From Ruminococcaceae bacterium UBA866 (lineage in GTDB: Bacteria; Bacillota; Clostridia; Oscillospirales; Ruminococcaceae): a stretch of DNA of 6,923 nt. This document shows, piece by piece, positions 1-6,142 of the stretch (positions are counted from its first letter, which is position 1; each line of letters begins with the position of its first letter). A program made the position numbers and the translations under genes. Location: NCBI GenBank assembly GCA_002295325.1, contig DBGA01000055.1, positions 21,318-28,240 of the forward strand, read 5' to 3'. The notes under the pieces were generated by a model that worked only from the letters and a program-made list of their open reading frames with translations, searched no databases and had not been told where the DNA came from.

Positions 1-358
1 TTTTCTCGCCACCCTCTGGTGTAACCTCTTGGTTGCTTTGCACCCAGTCAACAAATTGCTCTGTTCCTTCAAGCTCTTGTATTGTCTTGTTTTCAAACTC
101 ACCAAAGGAATATTCCCTCAAATCGTCTACGGTAATTGGTGTCATATGCGGGTAAATCATTCTCGCTGTTTGGATTGCACGTTTGAGTGGGCTTGTGTAT
201 ACTCTTCCAATATTGGGGTACTCGTAATCCTGCATGAGGGATAACAATTCCGCCGCTCCCTGCTCGCAAAGGTCTAAATCGGTGTTGCCAATATATTTAC
301 CCTCGAAATTTGCTGATGTCAAGCCATGACGTATCAAAAATATCTTGTATGTTCTCAT
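1..358 (-). CDS. Histidine phosphatase family protein (phosphoglycerate-mutase-like), C-terminus cut off by window edge
   Basis: The visible 119 residues are the N-terminal part of a histidine phosphatase superfamily (branch 1) enzyme. These enzymes remove phosphate from small molecules or proteins through a phospho-histidine intermediate. Visible motifs are the RHG box at residues 10-12 (catalytic H11, inside FLIRHGLTSAN), the SPLKRAIQTA block at 56-65 (second arginine of the phosphate pocket is probably R60), and LREYSFGEFE at 80-89, where E82 matches the usual acid/base glutamate. The second catalytic histidine would lie beyond the window. The family is usually about 180-220 residues, so roughly 60% is present. 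The ATG start is preceded by an AGAGGAAG-type ribosome binding site about 8 nt upstream. The gene is divergent from the XRE regulator. Relatives include CobC-like alpha-ribazole phosphatases and broad-specificity phosphatases; nothing visible fixes the substrate. Confidence 0.9.
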   Translation of the reverse strand, partial: MRTYKIFLIRHGLTSANFEGKYIGNTDLDLCEQGAAELLSLMQDYEYPNIGRVYTSPLKRAIQTARMIYPHMTPITVDDLREYSFGEFENKTIQELEGTEQFVDWVQSNQEVTPEGGEK

Positions 359-440
359 AATTTTTCTTCCTCTCTTTTGTAATATTTTCACAAATCGTCC
401 ATATTTTTTCGACAAAAAGTTAAGAATTTCTTCAAACGGC

Positions 441-469
441 TTTACAAATAGTAACTTATATAATATAAT
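441..469 (+). promoter_or_regulatory. Sigma-A-type promoter of the XRE regulator gene
   Basis: A -35 box TTTACA (441-446) is separated by exactly 17 nt from a perfect -10 box TATAAT (464-469). Transcription would begin near 476, leaving a leader of about 27 nt that carries AGGAGG at 490-495, 7 nt before the ATG at 503. The match is strong for an AT-rich genome, but no transcript evidence is available. Confidence 0.75.
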
Positions 470-476
470 TTACTAT
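448..476. promoter_or_regulatory. Near-perfect 29-bp palindrome over the -10 box, candidate operator
   Basis: The half-sites ATAGTAA (448-454) and TTACTAT (470-476) are exact inverted repeats. The AT-rich interior continues the symmetry around base 462, giving 13 of 14 complementary pairs; the single mismatch is c455/t469. The dyad spans the spacer, the -10 box and the probable start of transcription, where a bound dimer would block RNA polymerase. Since the next gene encodes an XRE-type DNA-binding protein, autorepression is a natural inference. The AT-rich interior raises the chance of accidental symmetry, but the outer half-sites contain G/C positions that also match. Confidence 0.5.
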
Positions 477-502
477 ACGTTAAAGTTTTAGGAGGTCGTT
501 CC

Positions 503-1183
503 ATGAATGCTGATTTTCCAAGGATACTTACGCTTCTTCGGAAAGAGCGTGGTATCAGCCAAAAGCATGCTGCAGCTGAATTGAATATTTCTCAAGCACT
601 ATTGTCCCATTATGAAAAGGGAATTAGAGAATGTGGACTTGAGTTTGTCGTCCGCACTGCTGATTTTTATAGTGTTTCATGCGATTATTTACTAGGTCGA
701 TCTCCCGAAAGAACAGGCGCAAAGCTGTCTTTTGATGATATACCGGAAGCTGATGCGCAAGGAAAAGAAAACACACTAAGAGGTAGCATTTTGCCTACCT
801 TGAACAAAAAGCTGATATTTAACGCACTGAATATTGTGTTCGATATGCTATTAACCATCAATGATAAAGAGCTTACAACTGAAATCTCAAACTTTTTAAA
901 CCTTTCAGTTTATCGTTCATTTCGTATTTTGTACGGAATAAATGCTAAAAATGAACAAACGCTTTTTACTGTTTCGCCTAGATTGGGACAAGCAAAGGCG
1001 CTTGCCGCCATGACAATTTGTGAGGCTATCTCAACTAACAGAACGTCTGCAATAAAGTCATCTTCCTCTGCAATTACGGACAAGCTTTACATTACCACCG
1101 AAACGCTTGCAAAGGACTATCCGTTGTTTTCTTCATCCTTGCTTAATCTGATTAAAAACTCTGAAAACGTCTTAAATAAGTAA
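503..1183 (+). CDS. XRE-family helix-turn-helix transcriptional regulator with an unrecognised C-terminal domain
   Basis: This 226-residue protein is a probable cytoplasmic DNA-binding regulator. Residues 6-64 form a Cro/C1-type (HTH_3) domain: the LLRKERGISQ start, the turn and recognition helices around Q20-Y37 (QKHAAAELNISQALLSHYEKG), then the closing FYSVSCDYLLGR segment at 55-66 that is typical of the family. A polar linker follows at about 67-95. The remaining 130 residues look helical (NKKLIFNALNIVFDMLL, then GQAKALAAMTICEAI) and match no domain I recognise; they may mediate dimerisation or ligand sensing. The start is well supported by AGGAGG 7 nt upstream. The gene has its own strong promoter overlapping a palindrome, so it may repress itself. 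It is divergent from the histidine phosphatase and lies upstream of the PAP2 gene; either could be a target, which is inference only. Confidence 0.9.
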   Translation: MNADFPRILTLLRKERGISQKHAAAELNISQALLSHYEKGIRECGLEFVVRTADFYSVSCDYLLGRSPERTGAKLSFDDIPEADAQGKENTLRGSILPTLNKKLIFNALNIVFDMLLTINDKELTTEISNFLNLSVYRSFRILYGINAKNEQTLFTVSPRLGQAKALAAMTICEAISTNRTSAIKSSSSAITDKLYITTETLAKDYPLFSSSLLNLIKNSENVLNK

Positions 1184-1240
1184 CTAATAATATATTTTAA
1201 CATTTTTTCCATTAAAAATAAAGTCTTTTTATTTTAATAA

Positions 1241-1246
1241 TATAAT
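1241..1246 (+). promoter_or_regulatory. Possible -10 box for the PAP2 phosphatase gene, in a 128-bp AT-rich gap
   Basis: A perfect TATAAT sits 65 nt before the PAP2 start codon, but no good -35 box lies 16-18 nt upstream (the sequence there is A-rich). The rest of the gap (1184-1311) holds no gene and no GC-rich terminator. A GGGGTGG ribosome binding site at 1301-1307 serves the next gene. In such AT-rich DNA a lone -10 match is weak, so read-through from the regulator gene is equally possible. Confidence 0.3.
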
Positions 1247-1311
1247 AACACAATGTAGGTACTTGAATTTAATTTTTTAACGATGCCTTCAAATGTAAAA
1301 GGGGTGGGGTT

Positions 1312-2136
1312 ATGCTCTTTCTAAAAAAGCACATGAAACTGATTGGCATTGGGCTTTTTGCTATTTTGTTCTTAGCAATTGCCGTTTTATTTGGGATATA
1401 CGATTTGATTATTTCAAATGCAATTGCAAATGTTGAGTCTGGCTTTGGACTTACAATGGAACTTTCGGGAATGCTTGTAGCACCCTATCTGTTCATTGCG
1501 GCAGGTTTTATTATTGCAGTCTACTATCAAAAATGCCCACAAGTAGCATTTAGAAGAACCAAGATTTGGCTAGGCATCTTCTTTGCATTTGGTGGTATTT
1601 GTTTTTGTGGTTACATCTACAATCAATTTTCAAGTATTGCCAGCTTTTTTGCATTCCTCCTTACAGGTATTGTATGTGGAATATTCATCGCAATTCTACG
1701 AAAAAGAACTGTTGGCCAACTCTATGAGCTATTGAAAATTGCTGTGGTTACTATAATTTATCTCATATCAGTGTTAGTATTTATCAATCTTATAAAAATA
1801 TTTTGGGGCAGAGTTCGTTTTAGAGAAATGACTGACCCTGCACAATTCACACGCTGGTTTATCCCTCAAGGAATTACTGGTGATCGTTCCTTTCCGTCAG
1901 GACACACTGCAAACGCCGCTACACTATATGTTGTCACTATGCTTGCACCACTGTTAAAGAAGTACTGGCAAAAGGTGTTATGCTATCTCGTTCCTATCTT
2001 ATGGATTGTTGTAATGGCATTAAGCAGAGTTATGGTGGGCGCACATTATGCGTCAGACGTACTCTTTGGTGGAGTAATTTCAATTTTACTGTTTTATATT
2101 TGCAAAAAACTTGTGTTGAAAAAATTTGAGGTGTAG
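1312..2136 (+). CDS. PAP2-family integral membrane phosphatase
   Basis: This 274-residue membrane protein belongs to the type 2 phosphatidic acid phosphatase (PAP2) superfamily, whose members dephosphorylate lipid phosphates such as undecaprenyl pyrophosphate, phosphatidic acid or phosphatidylglycerophosphate at the membrane surface. The three signature motifs are visible: K162-x6-R169, PSGH at 195-198 (H198 is the probable acid) and SR-x5-H-x3-D at 238-249 (H245 nucleophile, D249 partner). Motif 1 has F170 where the classic pattern has proline. About seven to eight hydrophobic segments are seen, near 9-33, 55-72, 84-103, 108-127, 140-160, 200-217, 220-237 and 250-265. The N-terminal 140 residues, with four membrane segments, exceed the minimal PAP2 core. 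The ATG follows a GGGGTGG-type ribosome binding site by 4 nt; a later Met at residue 8 is less likely. The stop lies 1 nt before the start of the next gene, so the two are probably co-transcribed. Substrate unknown. Confidence 0.9.
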   Translation: MLFLKKHMKLIGIGLFAILFLAIAVLFGIYDLIISNAIANVESGFGLTMELSGMLVAPYLFIAAGFIIAVYYQKCPQVAFRRTKIWLGIFFAFGGICFCGYIYNQFSSIASFFAFLLTGIVCGIFIAILRKRTVGQLYELLKIAVVTIIYLISVLVFINLIKIFWGRVRFREMTDPAQFTRWFIPQGITGDRSFPSGHTANAATLYVVTMLAPLLKKYWQKVLCYLVPILWIVVMALSRVMVGAHYASDVLFGGVISILLFYICKKLVLKKFEV

Positions 2137-2137
2137 C

Positions 2138-2647
2138 ATGAAAAATAATAACGACATTAGGCTTTATAATGTCATGTTTCCTTTATGGATGCTGATACTT
2201 TTCCCTATGACGTGGCTGGTTGTTATCCCCGCGAATTTCATAATCGACAGTGTAGTTTTGCTAATTACAATAAAATGCTTAAAGCTTGACAACATGAAGC
2301 TAATTTACAAAAAGTCAATTTTAAAAGTGTTTTTATTTGGTTTTCTAGCTGATTTTGTTGGTGGCTTGATTATGCTTTTATCCCAGTTTATACCTTATAG
2401 CCAAGATAACTGGTGGTATGAGAATATGACAAATGCGATTGCCTTTAATCCATTTGAAAATGTTTTCAGCTTTATTTACGTGCTTATTGCAACTTCTGTT
2501 GCAGGTTACTTAATCTACCTATTTAATTACAAATTTTCTTTTAAAAATCTTGAAATTGAACTTGCAAAAAAGAAGAGGATTGCACTATCCATTGCAATCT
2601 TTACCGCACCTTACTTGTTTTTCTTTCCAAGTCGATTGCTCTATTAA
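2138..2647 (+). CDS. Small multi-spanning membrane protein of unknown function, coupled to the PAP2 gene
   Basis: I do not recognise this 169-residue protein. It is strongly hydrophobic, with probable membrane segments near residues 12-30 and 32-47 (perhaps one hairpin), 61-82, 109-129 and 147-163. Conspicuous positions are the FPLWMLILFP and WLVVIPANFIID stretches near the N-terminus, a tryptophan pair (NWWYEN) in the loop at 91-96, and a basic patch KKKR at 144-147 that suggests a cytoplasmic loop by the positive-inside rule. The start is the ATG at 2138, 1 nt after the PAP2 stop, with GAGGTG at 2128-2133 lying inside the end of the PAP2 gene; a TTG 12 nt upstream in frame is less likely. 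This spacing implies translational coupling. It ends 64 nt before a strong terminator. A link with lipid or cell-envelope metabolism is suggested only by its neighbour. Confidence 0.8.
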   Translation: MKNNNDIRLYNVMFPLWMLILFPMTWLVVIPANFIIDSVVLLITIKCLKLDNMKLIYKKSILKVFLFGFLADFVGGLIMLLSQFIPYSQDNWWYENMTNAIAFNPFENVFSFIYVLIATSVAGYLIYLFNYKFSFKNLEIELAKKKRIALSIAIFTAPYLFFFPSRLLY

Positions 2648-2711
2648 TAGTAGTATAGACCAGTTACAGTCTAATATTGTGAAAACAGACCATAATCTAT
2701 ATATAAAAATG

Positions 2712-2738
2712 AAAGCCACCCATAAAGGGTGGCTTTTT
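2712..2738. terminator. Bidirectional rho-independent terminator between convergent operons
   Basis: A perfect 10-bp stem, AAAGCCACCC (2712-2721) and GGGTGGCTTT (2727-2736), encloses a 5-nt loop. On the plus strand it runs straight into TTTTT, ending the PAP2/membrane-protein transcript. On the minus strand it is followed by CATTTTTATATA, ending the clpX transcript 11 nt after its stop codon. The position between converging genes fits both roles. Confidence 0.9.
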
Positions 2739-2746
2739 CATGTTAT

Positions 2747-4009
2747 TTATGCAAGTTCTTTGCGTTGAATTCGTTTTTTCATCAATTTAGGGGCTACAAG
2801 TCCTGTCACTGTTTCTCCAGTAATTGTAATTTTCGCCACATCAGTTTGGGACGGTATCACAAACATCAAATCAGAAAGGATATCCTCTAATATACCACGA
2901 AGTCCACGTGCACCAGTTTTGCGCTCCAGTGCAAGCTTTGCAATCTCTTTATAAGCGTCAGCTGTGAACTCAAGCTCAACATTGTCCAATGAAAAAAGTG
3001 CTTTATATTGCTTGATAAAAGCATTTTTAGGCTCAGTCAAAATCTTGATCAGCATATCTTCGTCAAGCTCTTCAAGAACAGCTATGACTGGAATACGTCC
3101 AACAAGCTCAGGAATAAGTCCGTATTTTACAAAATCGTGAGGGATTACTTTTTTCATTATATTTGCAGTATTTTTATCGTTCTTTGGTGTTAGTTCTCCA
3201 CCAAAACCAAATGCAGATTTTTCACCACGTTTGGCAATAATTTTCTCAATACCATCAAAAGCACCGCCACAAATGAACAATATGTTCTTCGTGTCAACTT
3301 GGATAAATTCTTGGTGTGGATGTTTTCTTCCGCCTTGGGGAGGAACGTTTGAAACAGTACCCTCAAGAATTTTTAGTAACGATTGTTGAACACCCTCGCC
3401 CGATACATCTCTAGTGATAGAGGTGTTTTCAGACTTGCGTGAAATTTTATCGATTTCGTCGATATAAATAATACCACGTTCAGCGGCTTGTACGTCAAAA
3501 TCTGCCGCCTGAAGTAGACGAACAAGCACATTTTCAACGTCATCGCCAACATAGCCAGCCTCAGTTAGGGTGGTTGCGTCTGCAATTGCAAAGGGAACAT
3601 CAAGTGTTTTAGCAAGGGTTTGTGCAAGCATTGTCTTACCAACACCGGTTGGCCCAAGCAACAAAATGTTGCTTTTTTGCAATTCAACATCGAGTTTTCC
3701 AATGTGTTTGATACGTTTATAGTGGTTATATACTGCAACAGCCAACGCACGTTTTGCAGTTTCTTGACCAATTACATATTCATCAAGTACTGCTTTTATC
3801 TCAAGGGGTTTAAGCATTGGCAGGCTAGTTTTGGGTTTTGTAGTAGGTTTTGGCTCAAAATTATCCTCATCATATAACATTTGATAGCACAAATCTACAC
3901 ATTCATCACAGATGAATGTTCCGTTTGAAAACAGTAAGCGTTCAACCTCTGATTCTCTTTTGCCACAAAAATTACAGCTTGGAAATTTTTTATCATCTTT
4001 ATTTGCCAT
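2747..4009 (-). CDS. clpX: ATP-dependent Clp protease ATP-binding subunit ClpX
   Basis: ClpX is the hexameric AAA+ unfoldase that recognises tagged substrates, unfolds them with ATP and threads them into ClpP in the cytoplasm. The 420 residues match the family length. In order: an N-terminal zinc-binding domain with C12, C15, C34 and C37; Walker A GPTGVGKT at 119-126 (K125); pore loop GYVGDD at 152-157; Walker B with D184 and E185; the RKH substrate-entry loop at 228-230; the ClpP-docking tripeptide FGF at 267-269 (usually IGF or LGF); the arginine finger R305 in ELVGRIPV; and sensor 2 GARGLR at 366-371. Nothing is truncated. The ATG has AAGGAGA 4 nt upstream. It follows clpP with only 35 nt between, and that gap is mostly a hairpin. 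Co-transcription with clpP is very likely; no lon gene follows, the neighbour being convergent. Confidence 0.98.
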   Translation of the reverse strand: MANKDDKKFPSCNFCGKRESEVERLLFSNGTFICDECVDLCYQMLYDEDNFEPKPTTKPKTSLPMLKPLEIKAVLDEYVIGQETAKRALAVAVYNHYKRIKHIGKLDVELQKSNILLLGPTGVGKTMLAQTLAKTLDVPFAIADATTLTEAGYVGDDVENVLVRLLQAADFDVQAAERGIIYIDEIDKISRKSENTSITRDVSGEGVQQSLLKILEGTVSNVPPQGGRKHPHQEFIQVDTKNILFICGGAFDGIEKIIAKRGEKSAFGFGGELTPKNDKNTANIMKKVIPHDFVKYGLIPELVGRIPVIAVLEELDEDMLIKILTEPKNAFIKQYKALFSLDNVELEFTADAYKEIAKLALERKTGARGLRGILEDILSDLMFVIPSQTDVAKITITGETVTGLVAPKLMKKRIQRKELA

Positions 4010-4024
4010 AAAATCTCCTTTATT

Positions 4025-4044
4025 ATTGGTGGTAAACCACCAAT
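4025..4044 (-). promoter_or_regulatory. Intercistronic hairpin between clpP and clpX
   Basis: A perfect 8-bp stem, ATTGGTGG and CCACCAAT, with a 4-nt loop begins immediately after the clpP stop codon and ends 4 nt before the clpX ribosome binding site AAGGAGA. No U-run follows on the clpP-clpX strand, so it is not a standard terminator. It could protect the 3' end of a processed clpP message, pause ribosomes or polymerase, or modulate clpX translation. The structure is seen directly; the role is inferred. Confidence 0.65.
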
Positions 4045-4626
4045 TTATCTCTTAGTGAAAACCTTGTCGATAAGACCATACTCAAGAGCAGCGTCAGCGT
4101 ACATAAAATAATCACGTTCGCAGTCACGCTCGATAGTTTCAATATCTTTGCCTGTATTATCAGCCAAAATCTTGTTTAGTCTATCTTTCATTTTAAGCAT
4201 TCTCTCAGCTTGAATTTTAATGTCAGTTGCCTGCCCTTTGCTTCCGCCTGAAGGCTGATGAATCATAATTTCGCTGTTTGGTAGAGCATAACGCTTGCCT
4301 TTTGCACCACTTGAAAGCAAAAACGCACCCATTGATGCAGCCATACCTATACAGATTGTTGAAACATCACATTTGATGTAATTCATAGTATCATAAATTG
4401 CCATACCCGAAGTGATTGAGCCGCCTGGGCTGTTAATATATAGGCTAATATCTTTATCTGGATCTTGACCCTCAAGATATAATAGCTGTGCTACTACCAA
4501 TGAAGCTGTTACGTCATTCACTTCATCGCAAAGCATAATAATTCTATCATTTAGAAGTCTTGAATAGATGTCATACGAGCGCTCGCCGCGACTTGTTTGT
4601 TCTACGACCATTGGAACTAAACTCAT
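4045..4626 (-). CDS. clpP: ATP-dependent Clp protease proteolytic subunit ClpP
   Basis: ClpP is the serine protease that forms the two-ring tetradecameric chamber degrading proteins delivered by ClpX and other Clp ATPases. The 193 residues match the usual length of about 195. The catalytic triad is complete: S98 in [10 protein letters not shown]123 in [10 protein letters not shown] and D172 in ERDYFM. The glycine-rich SPGGSITSG strand that binds substrate backbone (66-74) is also present. The N-terminus [24 protein letters not shown] resembles mature ClpP and carries little or no propeptide. The ATG is preceded by AAGGAGA 7 nt upstream. It lies between tig and clpX in the same direction; the 111-nt gap from tig holds a long hairpin, so it may have partly separate expression. 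No CtsR-type operator was seen upstream. Confidence 0.98.
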   Translation of the reverse strand: MSLVPMVVEQTSRGERSYDIYSRLLNDRIIMLCDEVNDVTASLVVAQLLYLEGQDPDKDISLYINSPGGSITSGMAIYDTMNYIKCDVSTICIGMAASMGAFLLSSGAKGKRYALPNSEIMIHQPSGGSKGQATDIKIQAERMLKMKDRLNKILADNTGKDIETIERDCERDYFMYADAALEYGLIDKVFTKR

Positions 4627-4682
4627 AGTATAATCTCCTTTTAAATATTTTGTAAAATTTCGCCGATTTCACTCTTTATGCT

Positions 4683-4720
4683 AGTAATGTTTAGCCCGTT
4701 TTCACAGGCTAAACATTACT
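4683..4720 (-). promoter_or_regulatory. 14-bp perfect hairpin in the tig-clpP gap
   Basis: AGTAATGTTTAGCC (4683-4696) and GGCTAAACATTACT (4707-4720) are exact inverted repeats around a 10-nt loop. The element begins 17 nt after the tig stop and lies 56 nt before the clpP start. Neither strand shows a run of U residues after the stem, so it is not a canonical terminator. Possible roles are partial termination, an RNase III-type processing site separating tig and clpP messages, or protection of the tig 3' end. No clear promoter was found between the stem and clpP. Confidence 0.65.
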
Positions 4721-4737
4721 TTAAAAAACTAATTTAA

Positions 4738-6024
4738 TTAAGCCTCTGTGATTACAGCATTGTCCTTGATAAGATCAATTGCTTTGTTTACAGCTAGGTC
4801 TTTTGTAAAATCTTCTACAGGAATAAAGGATTTAACCTTCTCAACATCCATTTTGTAGCTGTCAGCAACTTTTTGATACTCAGCATCTACATCTTCCATA
4901 GAGATTGTGATGTTTTCAAGCTCAACAATTTTTTCAAGTGCTAATCTAATTTTAACTTGCTTTGCAGCTTGCTCTTCAAATGTTTGTCTGAAAGATTCCA
5001 TTGGCATACCTGTGTATTGTAGGTAAGTGTCAATGTTCATTCCTTGGGATTGAAGTCTGTATTCGAAATCACGAACCATATCGTCAATTCTTGCTTCGTT
5101 CATCTCAACTGGAATTTCAGCAGTCATATTTTCAATTACAGCGTCAATCAATGTATTTTCAACTGCATCATTTGCTTCTTTTTGAGCAGTTTCTTCCATT
5201 TTTGCTTTAATGTCAGCTTTAAGCTCAACAAGAGTATCAAATTCGCTTACATCTTTTGCAAACTCATCATCAATTTCTGGTAGTTCTTTGCCTTTGATTT
5301 CGTGAAGTTTACATTTAAATGTTGCAGCTTTGCCTTTTAGCTCTTCTGCTTGATATTCTGCTGGGAACTCAACGTTTACGTCAAATTCTTCGCCAATTGT
5401 TTTGCCTTCAACTTGCTCTTCAAATCCAGGAATGAATTGACCTGAACCTAACTCTAGGCTGAATTGCTCTGCTTTTCCGCCGTCAAATGCAACATCATCA
5501 ACATAACCGTCAAAGTCAATTACAACTGTATCGCCATTTTGTGCCGCTCTGTCGGTCACATCAACCAAACGAGAGTTTCTGTTACGCATAGCATCTATTC
5601 TAGCATCAACGTCTTCATCTGAAACAGCTTTCACTGTTTTTTCAGTTTTAACGCCTTTGTAGTCTTTTACTTCAACTTCAGGTTTTACGATACAAATTGC
5701 AGTAAACTCAAAACCGTCCGCTTTTTCTACTGATTTCATATCAACTTCTGGACGAGCAACAACTTCAAGTTTTGCCTCTTCAATAGCCTCAGCCAAAGCT
5801 GCAGGATATAACTCGTTGATTGCATCTTCAAAGAAAACGCCCTCGCCATATAGTTTTTCAACCATACTCTTAGGTGCTTTGCCCTGTCTAAATCCAGGAA
5901 CATTTATTTTTTTAACATTTTGCTTGTATGCCTTGTCAATTGCTTTGCCAAAGCTTTCTGCGTCAACCTTAATTGTCAACTCGTATTTGTTTGTGTCTAG
6001 TTTATTTGTATTAATTAAACTCAT
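4738..6024 (-). CDS. tig: Trigger factor, ribosome-associated chaperone with peptidyl-prolyl isomerase domain
   Basis: Trigger factor docks on the ribosome next to the exit tunnel and shields newly made chains; it also has proline cis-trans isomerase activity. The 428-residue length fits the family. The N-terminal ribosome-binding domain (about 1-120) carries the docking signature GFRQGKAP at 44-51. An FKBP-type isomerase domain follows at about 162-243 (NGDTVVIDFDGYVDD, then LGSGQFIPGFEEQVEG). The C-terminal helical chaperone arms run from about 250 to the end. Two ATG codons stand side by side at 6025-6027 and 6022-6024. The ribosome binding site CGGAGG (6031-6036) sits 3 nt from the first and 6 nt from the second, so the second is preferred; the choice changes one residue. 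It has its own promoter and probably leads the tig-clpP-clpX unit. Confidence 0.97.
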   Translation of the reverse strand: MSLINTNKLDTNKYELTIKVDAESFGKAIDKAYKQNVKKINVPGFRQGKAPKSMVEKLYGEGVFFEDAINELYPAALAEAIEEAKLEVVARPEVDMKSVEKADGFEFTAICIVKPEVEVKDYKGVKTEKTVKAVSDEDVDARIDAMRNRNSRLVDVTDRAAQNGDTVVIDFDGYVDDVAFDGGKAEQFSLELGSGQFIPGFEEQVEGKTIGEEFDVNVEFPAEYQAEELKGKAATFKCKLHEIKGKELPEIDDEFAKDVSEFDTLVELKADIKAKMEETAQKEANDAVENTLIDAVIENMTAEIPVEMNEARIDDMVRDFEYRLQSQGMNIDTYLQYTGMPMESFRQTFEEQAAKQVKIRLALEKIVELENITISMEDVDAEYQKVADSYKMDVEKVKSFIPVEDFTKDLAVNKAIDLIKDNAVITEA

Positions 6025-6063
6025 CATAATCCTCCGTATTAAATATAAAATTACTTATCTTGC

Positions 6064-6072
6064 ATTATACCA
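6064..6072 (-). promoter_or_regulatory. Extended -10 promoter upstream of tig
   Basis: On the minus strand this reads TGG-TATAAT, a perfect -10 with the extended TGn element, and transcription would start near 6057. The -35 region 17 nt upstream is poor (TAGTAA), as is common with an extended -10. The leader would be about 33 nt and contain the CGGAGG ribosome binding site. I saw neither a CIRCE inverted repeat nor a CtsR heptad repeat here, suggesting housekeeping rather than heat-shock-repressor control. The rest of the 6028-6142 gap is AT-rich with no other clear element and no evident terminator for the upstream gene. Confidence 0.65.
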
Positions 6073-6142
6073 CATATTTATCGATTTTACTATACCTATT
6101 CTAACATACTTTAAGCCAATTTCGTTAATTATTTGTAAATTC

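Noticed and set aside
1211..1238. A/T-only inverted repeat after the XRE gene that might be a terminator
   Set aside because: The stem (AAAATAAA with TTTATTTT) has no G/C pair and the following sequence is not a clear U-run; such repeats are expected in AT-rich gaps.
2550..2768. 72-codon plus-strand frame overlapping the small membrane protein gene and the terminator
   Set aside because: It runs through the terminator hairpin into clpX antisense and overlaps a better-supported gene in another frame.
6091..6119. Possible second tig promoter, TTGGCT-N19-TATAGT on the minus strand
   Set aside because: The spacer is too long and the -10 imperfect; the extended -10 promoter nearby is much better.
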